From: Flavobacteriales bacterium UBA5081
Lineage (GTDB): Bacteria > Bacteroidota > Bacteroidia > Flavobacteriales_E > Vicingaceae
Length of the DNA: 64,000 nucleotides
Assembly (NCBI GenBank): GCA_002415785.1
Contig: DIAJ01000003.1
Span: 161,286 to 225,285 of the forward strand
Direction: 5' to 3'
Under the pieces are notes generated by a model. That model did not search any database, was not told the DNA's origin, and was given only the letters and a program-made list of their open reading frames with translations. How positions within the stretch are numbered: position 1 is the stretch's first letter; every line of letters begins with the position of its first letter. Below are positions 18,105 to 24,833 of the stretch, piece by piece. A program made the position numbers and the translations under genes.

Positions 18105-19093
18105 TTAACATCATAAGTCGAATAAAAAATTTTGCAAAGTATCATTTTATGCTTTTTGCAAATCAAGTTCTTTTATTATTTTCTCTAAGCCAACACTCTG
18201 TAGACATTACACTTGTAGTAAAGGCACTAGCAATATACATGCTTTTAGGAACAGGTGGGTTTTTATTAAATGACTTTTATGATAAAAAGTACGACTTAAA
18301 AGTAGGCAAACCCAATTCAACAAAAAATCTAACTAATTTTCACCTTTGGGCAACACTCTTAACACTTTGGTTAACTTCAAGCTATCTAGCATTTACAATA
18401 TCAATTGAAGCACTCATTTTAATAGAACTTCAATGTCTTGTACTCTTACTTTACTCCCACCCTATAAGTCGACTTAAAGAAAAAGGTATTTGGGGAGTAT
18501 TAGCCGATACTTTTTATGCTCATATTCTTCCTTTCTGCTTTTTGGTATTGATAACACCACCCTTAAAAAATTATATAATCATTGGTGTTCTTGCAGTATT
18601 TAACTTCTTAATTGGCTTTAAGGATATTCTTATTCACCAAACGAAAGATAGTAAAAATGATTACCGGTCTAGGATAATCACATTTACTACAAAACACCCC
18701 TCAGCTTCTAAAAAGCTCATTCAACAAAGTCAATTAGTATTAAAATTAATCTTTATCATTCTGCTTATTAGCTTTTCAATTACTTTTCACAAACCCATAA
18801 TCCTAATTGTTACAGCAGCTAGTTTACTTGTAATATCAATAAGCTTTTTTAAAGCTAAAAATGAAGGCATTTCTCTCCAAACATATATATTTTTTACTTC
18901 TGTTATTCTAGCCTTTTGGCTTATAGAAAAAAATCAGCCTTATCTATTAATTCTACTTGCTCACCCATTTTTGTTTTCATTACTACTAAAGTTAAAAAGC
19001 AAATTTTCACTTTACTTCAACATTGGCTTATATCACATTTTCTTAGTTTTAGGAAGAAATTTAAAAGAAAAGCCTCTTTACAAAAAGCCATGA
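18092..19093 (+). CDS. UbiA-family membrane prenyltransferase
   Basis: A polytopic membrane protein of 333 residues with about eight or nine hydrophobic helices. Both Asp-rich motifs for Mg-prenyl-diphosphate are present: NDFYDKKYD at residues 60-68 and DSKND (Asp186-xxx-Asp190) after an unusual HQ pair at 182-183. UbiA enzymes transfer a prenyl chain to an aromatic, sugar-phosphate or other acceptor; some UbiA relatives are terpene cyclases. ATG 18092 is chosen because the longer frame from a TTG at 18053 only reads through the P450 gene end. The 13-base overlap with the P450 fusion suggests joint action. The acceptor cannot be predicted. Confidence 0.85.
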   Translation: MEGLINIISRIKNFAKYHFMLFANQVLLLFSLSQHSVDITLVVKALAIYMLLGTGGFLLNDFYDKKYDLKVGKPNSTKNLTNFHLWATLLTLWLTSSYLAFTISIEALILIELQCLVLLLYSHPISRLKEKGIWGVLADTFYAHILPFCFLVLITPPLKNYIIIGVLAVFNFLIGFKDILIHQTKDSKNDYRSRIITFTTKHPSASKKLIQQSQLVLKLIFIILLISFSITFHKPIILIVTAASLLVISISFFKAKNEGISLQTYIFFTSVILAFWLIEKNQPYLLILLAHPFLFSLLLKLKSKFSLYFNIGLYHIFLVLGRNLKEKPLYKKP

Positions 19094-19135
19094 TCATAGA
19101 TTTATCAAGCATTTTTTGCAATTAATTGAAATATT

Positions 19136-20908
19136 ATGTGTGGAATTTTGGGACATTTTAAAAAAGAGGGTGCTATTGATAGCTCGATTTTTAACCAGAT
19201 GCTAAATACACTGGCTCATCGTGGCCCTGATGGTGAGGGCATATACATTTCTGAGGATCAAAAAAAAGCTTTAGGTCACCGTAGACTTTCATTTTTAGAT
19301 TTAAGCGAAAATGGCAGACAACCTCTAAGTAATCCTAAAGGAAACATCTGGCTTACTTTTAATGGTGAAATCTATAATTATAAAGAACTAAAAAACAAAC
19401 TAAAAAACAATTATTCTTTTAAAACCAAAACAGACACTGAAGTAATCCTAGCTGCTTATGAAAAATGGGGAACTAGTTTTGTTCAACACCTAAAAGGAAT
19501 GTTTGCCATTGGAATTTTAGATGAGCACAAAAACAAGCTTTATTTATTTAGAGATCGCTTTGGTATAAAACCCTTATACTACGGCAACTTCGAAGGAAAT
19601 TTTATTTTTGCTTCAGAACTAAAAGCAATAATGCAATCAGGAGTTTTTCCTAAAAAACTTAATAAAAGCGCCATAGCAGATTATTTTGTTTATCGTTATA
19701 TCCCATCACCAAAATCAATTTGGGAAAATATTTTTAAACTCCCTCCCGCCTGTCAACTTGAACTTAACCTTGATAACTTTGAGTATAAAACTGAGGAATA
19801 TTGGCAGCTTAGTACCTCCGAGAGTATTGTTGATGAATCTGAGGCAACAACTGAAGTAAAAACCATTCTCTCAAAATCTGTTAAGGAGCACCTCAGAGCA
19901 GATGTTCCAATTGGTTCTTTTTTAAGCGGAGGGTATGACAGTAGTGCACTTGCTGTTCTTATGAAAAATGAGGGTTACCCACCTTACACCTTTTCAATTG
20001 GATTTGAAGACTGGAAAAACAGTGAGCATAAATATGCTGACTTGGTAGCAAAACATCTTTCTATTCCTAACGAAAACATTTTGGCAAACTCAGAAAGCAT
20101 TAACTTAATTGAATTAATGCCAGCTATTTATGATGAACCAATTGCCGACATTTCAATCACTCCTACATATTTGGTTAGCAAACTGGCAAGAAAAAAAGTG
20201 AAAGCAGTTTTTAGCGGTGAAGGAGCCGACGAAATTTTTGGTGGTTATACTTGGCAGCACAACTATTACAAATTAAGCAGACAAAACAGTCTGCTTCAAA
20301 AAATTAAAAATATACTATCACCAATTAAAACTGTTGACTTTTACGCAAATGCAATGGCAATGGGTCGATTCGACAAAAAGGAATTAAAAAAAATGCTCCA
20401 CACGGAATTGCACTCCTCTATACCTAAAGATACTGAATGGTTTTATCGAAAAAACTACAACCCTAATCTAAGCCCTATGAAATCAATACAGTTTATGGAT
20501 ATTAAGTGTTTTATGGCGGAGCTTGTCTTAACAAAAATTGACCGTGCAAGTATGGCTAACTCTCTCGAAGTGAGAGTGCCTTTTTTAGATCATCAACTTT
20601 TTGATAAAGTTTTATCATATCATGAAGATGTTTATCTATCGCCAATTCAGACAAAAAAACTACTTTTTGAAAACATAAAAACCAATTTGCCAAAAGAGAT
20701 ACTTAAACGAGAAAAGCAAGGGTTTGTTGGGCCTGATAAGTATTATATGAATATTGATTTTTACAAGAAAGAGTTAAGAGCCTCCAAATTAGTTAAACAC
20801 AACATAATCAAACAGTCTTACATAGACAATTTATTAAAAGAGGAATACAATTGGAAGTTGTGGAAAATTTTAGTTTTTGAAAAGTGGTTTGCCCATTGGA
20901 CGATTTAA
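19136..20908 (+). CDS. asnB: Asparagine synthetase (glutamine-hydrolysing) family amidotransferase
   Basis: A 590-residue AsnB-type enzyme. The N-terminal Ntn glutaminase domain begins MCGILG with nucleophile Cys2 and includes HRGPDGEG and FNGEIYNY. The C-terminal synthetase domain has the PP-loop SGGYDSS at 264-270 and GEGADEIFGGY. AsnB family members in polysaccharide loci often amidate the carboxylate of a uronic acid rather than aspartate. The adjacent UDP-glucuronate-epimerase-like gene supports that reading here, but true asparagine synthesis cannot be excluded. It lies 42 bases after the UbiA gene. Confidence 0.9.
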   Translation: MCGILGHFKKEGAIDSSIFNQMLNTLAHRGPDGEGIYISEDQKKALGHRRLSFLDLSENGRQPLSNPKGNIWLTFNGEIYNYKELKNKLKNNYSFKTKTDTEVILAAYEKWGTSFVQHLKGMFAIGILDEHKNKLYLFRDRFGIKPLYYGNFEGNFIFASELKAIMQSGVFPKKLNKSAIADYFVYRYIPSPKSIWENIFKLPPACQLELNLDNFEYKTEEYWQLSTSESIVDESEATTEVKTILSKSVKEHLRADVPIGSFLSGGYDSSALAVLMKNEGYPPYTFSIGFEDWKNSEHKYADLVAKHLSIPNENILANSESINLIELMPAIYDEPIADISITPTYLVSKLARKKVKAVFSGEGADEIFGGYTWQHNYYKLSRQNSLLQKIKNILSPIKTVDFYANAMAMGRFDKKELKKMLHTELHSSIPKDTEWFYRKNYNPNLSPMKSIQFMDIKCFMAELVLTKIDRASMANSLEVRVPFLDHQLFDKVLSYHEDVYLSPIQTKKLLFENIKTNLPKEILKREKQGFVGPDKYYMNIDFYKKELRASKLVKHNIIKQSYIDNLLKEEYNWKLWKILVFEKWFAHWTI

Positions 20909-20939
20909 ATAAATCTACAAGAAAGTAGTAACATTTATC

Positions 20940-20947
20940 TATTTTTG
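20940..20947 (+). promoter_or_regulatory. Candidate internal -7 box before the epimerase gene
   Basis: TATTTTTG fits TAnnTTTG and lies 15 bases upstream of the ATG at 20963, in one of the few real gaps of the locus. No good -33 element is present at the usual spacing, so this may be chance in A/T-rich DNA. Confidence 0.3.
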
Positions 20948-20962
20948 AACGAAATAATTCAA

Positions 20963-21898
20963 ATGTCAAACATTCTTATTACAGGTGCTGCTGGATTTAT
21001 TGGCTTTCATCTCTCAAAAAACTTAATGAAGGATTACTCATTAACTCTAATTGATGATTTTCATAACAGTAACCATGCCGCTATAAAAAGAGCTGAATTA
21101 TTGCAAAAGGTCAAAAAAGTAAATATTCAAACACCCTTTATAGAAAAGCTTGATGAGAAACCTGAGGTAATTGTGCACTTCGCTGCTGAAACCGGTATTG
21201 CCGACTCATTAACTCAACCTGGAAAGTACTTCTCAACTAATGTGCACGGAACTTTTAATGTTTTAGAGCAATGTAGAAAAAACAATGTAAAGTTTCTAAT
21301 CTACGCAAGTAGCTCCTCAGTTTACTCTAAAGGTCAAGAAATTACTTCGGAGGAAAGCAACACAGACTCACCACTCTCTTTTTACGGTACAAGTAAAAAA
21401 ATGAGTGAAGTAATGATTGAGAATTACTGCAAGCAATTCGGTTTAGTAGCTATAGGTCTTCGTTTTTTTACCGTTTATGGTTCTTGGACAAGACCCGATA
21501 TGGCAGGCTATAAATTTATGTCTGCTATTCATCAGAATAAACCGATTTACCTATACAACAATGGTGAAGTTTACCGTGATTTCACGCATGTTTCCGATAT
21601 TATTGGAGCAATAAAACTACTAATTCCAATAATTAAGCATTTAAAAGAAGGAGTTCACCAAATTTATAATATAGGTATGGGGCAACCAACTTCTGTTAAA
21701 GAGTATGCTACTTTAATTGCTCAAAACCTCGGAAAAGAAGCCATTATTAAATATAAACAACTCCCTTCAAATGAGCTTTCAATAACCCATAGCGATACAT
21801 CAAAACTTTTCAACTTTATAAATTACAAACCAAAGTGTATGCTTAAGGATGGAATTAAAGAAATGACGGATTGGTTTAAAACAAACCGCTATGACTAA
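20963..21898 (+). CDS. NAD-dependent nucleotide-sugar epimerase (UDP-glucuronate 4-epimerase-like)
   Basis: An extended SDR of 311 residues. It has NAD loop TGAAGFIGFHL, active-site YGTSK (Tyr/Lys) after ASSSSVY, and the stretch LRFFTVYGSWTRPDMA with RDFTHVSDI, closely resembling UDP-glucuronate 4-epimerases (LspL/CapI) which give UDP-galacturonate. ATG 20963 (MSNILITGAAG) is chosen over a TTG 18 bases upstream. It overlaps the next glycosyltransferase gene by 8 bases. With the AsnB-like gene upstream it may supply galacturonamide-type sugars (inference). Confidence 0.88.
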   Translation: MSNILITGAAGFIGFHLSKNLMKDYSLTLIDDFHNSNHAAIKRAELLQKVKKVNIQTPFIEKLDEKPEVIVHFAAETGIADSLTQPGKYFSTNVHGTFNVLEQCRKNNVKFLIYASSSSVYSKGQEITSEESNTDSPLSFYGTSKKMSEVMIENYCKQFGLVAIGLRFFTVYGSWTRPDMAGYKFMSAIHQNKPIYLYNNGEVYRDFTHVSDIIGAIKLLIPIIKHLKEGVHQIYNIGMGQPTSVKEYATLIAQNLGKEAIIKYKQLPSNELSITHSDTSKLFNFINYKPKCMLKDGIKEMTDWFKTNRYD

Positions 21899-23090
21899 AG
21901 AAGCATACGTATTTGTGGTTTGTGGAAGCAAGGAACATATTGATACACTTCACTTTTCTTTAAATTACTTAAAAAGTTATTCTCAAAAAAGTATTATAGT
22001 GCTATCCGATCTTTCAAGAAATGAATCACCAATCTATCATGACAATGTTATTGATATTAAAACTCCGGAACACCTAAATCATCATCAAGCTAGTATTTAT
22101 TTAAAAACAGCTATACATCAATTTTTACCAAAAAATAAACTCTACTGCTATTTAGATACAGATGTTGTCGCCATTTCAAACAAATGCGATGAAATATTCA
22201 ACCAATACATTCCTCCTATTCGGTTTGCACCAGACCATTGCAAAGTAAAAAGCTTTAGCCCCTATGCTGTAAACTGCAATTGTATAAAAAAGTGTGAAGC
22301 TGATCGTAATCGATTCTTTAAAAGTATTCAAAAGCAAACTAAACCAATCAACTCTGCTTATGCAAGAAAAATGCAACAGCAAATCAACGAGAAATACAAA
22401 AACATTCAACAGTCTTTTTTTTCAAAAACGCTTTATGCTCTTAAATACTTTTTCAGTTATTCAAAATTCAAACTCTCTAATGATTTAATTTTTGACAAGA
22501 ATAAAAGAGTTTGGATCAATGCCCAGGGAGAACTTATCAAGCACGAAATCAACTTAAAGCAACTTGCAAAAGAAACTAATCTTAAATATCGATTTTGGTC
22601 TAATAAGTGGGTTAATAATATGGGAGAAGACATTTTTGACTATAAGTGTAATCATCTAACAAAACAAATTAAAAACACTTTTAATATTGATGTGAAAGAT
22701 AAGAACTGGCAACATTGGAATGGAGGTGTATTTTTATTTAATGAAAAAAGTCATCGTTTTTTAGATCAGTGGCACTTAAAAACCATGGAAATTTTTAATA
22801 ACAAAAGCTGGAAAACAAGAGACCAAGGCACTTTAATTGCCAATGTTTGGGAATTTGGTTTAGAAAATCACCCAACCCTCTCAAAAGAATGGAACTTTAT
22901 AGCAGATTTTTACAACAAAGAACTAGCCTTAAACAAAGTAGAAGACACAATTTCTGACAATTCATTTAAAACAGCTTACAAGCCAAAATTCATTCATGTA
23001 TTTCACAATTGGAAAAATACTGATTGGGAAATTTGGCAATGGATTGAATCAAAAAGCAATATAGTTACTACTAGCAAAAAAATTTATTAA
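21891..23090 (+). CDS. GT-A-type glycosyltransferase-like protein with Cys-rich insertion
   Basis: A 399-residue protein with an N-terminal sugar-nucleotide fold and DxD motif YLDTDVVAI (Asp89, Asp91), similar to family 8-like enzymes. It also has a late WNGGVFLF segment and the C-terminal FIHVFHNWKN typical of retaining GT-A enzymes. Between about residues 120 and 220 there is a Lys/Asn-rich insertion containing a CNCIKKC cluster, unusual for the family and possibly metal-binding. It starts inside the epimerase gene's end and is followed 7 bases later by another glycosyltransferase. Donor and acceptor are unknown. Confidence 0.8.
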   Translation: MTKEAYVFVVCGSKEHIDTLHFSLNYLKSYSQKSIIVLSDLSRNESPIYHDNVIDIKTPEHLNHHQASIYLKTAIHQFLPKNKLYCYLDTDVVAISNKCDEIFNQYIPPIRFAPDHCKVKSFSPYAVNCNCIKKCEADRNRFFKSIQKQTKPINSAYARKMQQQINEKYKNIQQSFFSKTLYALKYFFSYSKFKLSNDLIFDKNKRVWINAQGELIKHEINLKQLAKETNLKYRFWSNKWVNNMGEDIFDYKCNHLTKQIKNTFNIDVKDKNWQHWNGGVFLFNEKSHRFLDQWHLKTMEIFNNKSWKTRDQGTLIANVWEFGLENHPTLSKEWNFIADFYNKELALNKVEDTISDNSFKTAYKPKFIHVFHNWKNTDWEIWQWIESKSNIVTTSKKIY

Positions 23091-23097
23091 TAACACT

Positions 23098-23961
23098 TTG
23101 TATAGCTTTTGTACCATATCAACCCATTCTCACTTGTTTAAATGTTATGCATTAGCTAAAAGCATTGAATCTTACAAGTCTAATCTATACATACTTTTAA
23201 TAGATCAGAAAGAACCTTTGGGTGACATTCCAAAAAATGTAAAGATTATTCCACTTAATGAACTTAAAGATAAAAAGACACTTCAGCTTGTAAGGAAGTA
23301 CAAGACCAATAAAGATAAACTTAGGTGGGCCTTAAAACCACAGCTGCTACTTAGCCTTCTGAGAAAGCATAGTGAAGTTATATACATAGACAACGACATC
23401 TATTTTTTTAATGACTATAGATTTTTGTTTCAAGAACTAGAATCCAACGACATTATATTAACACCTCACTTTTATCCTAGTTCTCCTATAACTAAGCAAA
23501 ATTGGCTAGAGGCCAACTTTAGAGTTGGTTTATACAATGCCGGTTTTCTCGGTATTAATAAAAGTGCTAAAGAGGCTCTTGAGTGGTGGGCAGATTGCTG
23601 CTTGTACGAAATGAAAAAATCCTATTTCAGAGGTCTTTTTGATGACCAAAAGTATTTAGACTTGTTTCCAATTCTCTTTAATCGAGTAAAGATTCTTAAA
23701 CATAGGGGTTGCAACCTTGCAGGCTGGAATGACAATATTCAACTCAAACAGACTGAGGTCATCTTCATCCATTTTAGTCCTTTTACAATCAGCAAGTTTA
23801 AAAATAAAACCAACTATTACCATCCATTATATTTACAATATATAAAACAGTTAAGAACTCATAATCTAAATTACAAACCAAAGAACAAGCCAATCAATCT
23901 GCTTTTTATCCAAAATGGATTTTACTACTTAAGATGGAAATTAGCTAGATTTTTGAACTAA
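23098..23961 (+). CDS. Family 8-like glycosyltransferase
   Basis: A 287-residue protein. The start TTG at 23098 gives MYSFCTISTHSHLFKCYALAKS, a usual opening of this group; no better ATG exists. The metal/nucleotide motif is YIDNDIYFF (Asp98-Asn-Asp100), and FNAG-type and FSPF motifs follow (YNAGFLGI, IHFSPF). Such enzymes transfer a sugar with retention of configuration at the cytoplasmic side of the membrane. It lies 7 bases after the preceding glycosyltransferase and 11 before the third PhyH gene. Confidence 0.82.
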   Translation: MYSFCTISTHSHLFKCYALAKSIESYKSNLYILLIDQKEPLGDIPKNVKIIPLNELKDKKTLQLVRKYKTNKDKLRWALKPQLLLSLLRKHSEVIYIDNDIYFFNDYRFLFQELESNDIILTPHFYPSSPITKQNWLEANFRVGLYNAGFLGINKSAKEALEWWADCCLYEMKKSYFRGLFDDQKYLDLFPILFNRVKILKHRGCNLAGWNDNIQLKQTEVIFIHFSPFTISKFKNKTNYYHPLYLQYIKQLRTHNLNYKPKNKPINLLFIQNGFYYLRWKLARFLN

Positions 23962-23972
23962 ACTACTTTAGC

Positions 23973-24827
23973 ATGAGACTAAAATTAAATGAACTACAAG
24001 ATCAATTTGAAGAAGTTGGCGCAATTAGGATTCCTAACTTTTTATCAAAGAGTGACTTAGATACTATAAAGGAACTTTACAGTGAACTAAAAATTAAAAA
24101 TCTTAAAGGAATATACTCTAATGTTAAAGACAAGAAGCCGGAGTTAAACTACAAGATAAACGAAACTCTAAAAAGTTGCTATAAAAAAGCTATTGATCAA
24201 CATTTTATCGACTACCAAATAGGTGGTGGAGCATTTTTAATAAAAGGAACAGGTGAAGGAAGTGAGTCTTCCCTCCATCAAGACTGGAACATTGTTGATG
24301 AGAGTCAATACAAGTCAGCAGCTATTTTTTGCCCAATACAAGATGTCGATGAGAAAAATGGTTGTATTCAAGTAGTCAAAGGTAGTCACAAGTGGTTTAA
24401 CAATATTCGCTCCTTTAATATCTCTTCTATTTTTTTGAATTTTAATGATGTTGAAAAACAACTTATTCCATTTCCTGCAAAAGCTGGAGATGCAATTGTT
24501 TTTAGACATAATGTTTTTCATGGTTCAAAACCCAACTTCACTAATGACATTAGAATTGCAGCTTCAATGAGTATAGCAACAAAAAATAGCCCTCTCATCC
24601 ATTACAAAAAATCTGGCGATAATGTTATTACTTTCCGTGTAAACGATCATTTTTTTAACGAAGAGGTACAACAGCTATATCAAAATAAAGAAATTAACAT
24701 TGACATAATTGACGAAAAACCTATTTCAGAATTTCAAATATTAGATCAAAAAACTTTTGCGAATCACTACAAAAAAAATAAAAGTAAAGGCATAGTAAAC
24801 AGAATAAAACACATTTTATTTAGGTAG
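23973..24827 (+). CDS. PhyH-family Fe(II)/2-oxoglutarate-dependent oxygenase (copy 3)
   Basis: A 284-residue phytanoyl-CoA-dioxygenase-like enzyme with an intact metal triad: His102 and Asp104 in LHQDWN, distal His183 in VFHGSK and Arg194 for 2-oxoglutarate. It also has the common VKGSHKW and AGDAIVF motifs. It is similar in length and layout to the HxN copy at 14250 (shared HQ-W, GSHK, GDA motifs), which suggests an old duplication with divergence. The substrate may be the glycan precursor or the lipid/terpenoid part of the product. It is followed 6 bases later by the GT-C gene. Confidence 0.87.
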   Translation: MRLKLNELQDQFEEVGAIRIPNFLSKSDLDTIKELYSELKIKNLKGIYSNVKDKKPELNYKINETLKSCYKKAIDQHFIDYQIGGGAFLIKGTGEGSESSLHQDWNIVDESQYKSAAIFCPIQDVDEKNGCIQVVKGSHKWFNNIRSFNISSIFLNFNDVEKQLIPFPAKAGDAIVFRHNVFHGSKPNFTNDIRIAASMSIATKNSPLIHYKKSGDNVITFRVNDHFFNEEVQQLYQNKEINIDIIDEKPISEFQILDQKTFANHYKKNKSKGIVNRIKHILFR

Positions 24828-24833
24828 TATCAA

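Noticed and set aside
18620..18664. Degenerate second Asp motif in UbiA
   Set aside because: At first the HQ pair looked like a lost Asp, but Asp186-xxx-Asp190 provides a complete DxxxD motif.
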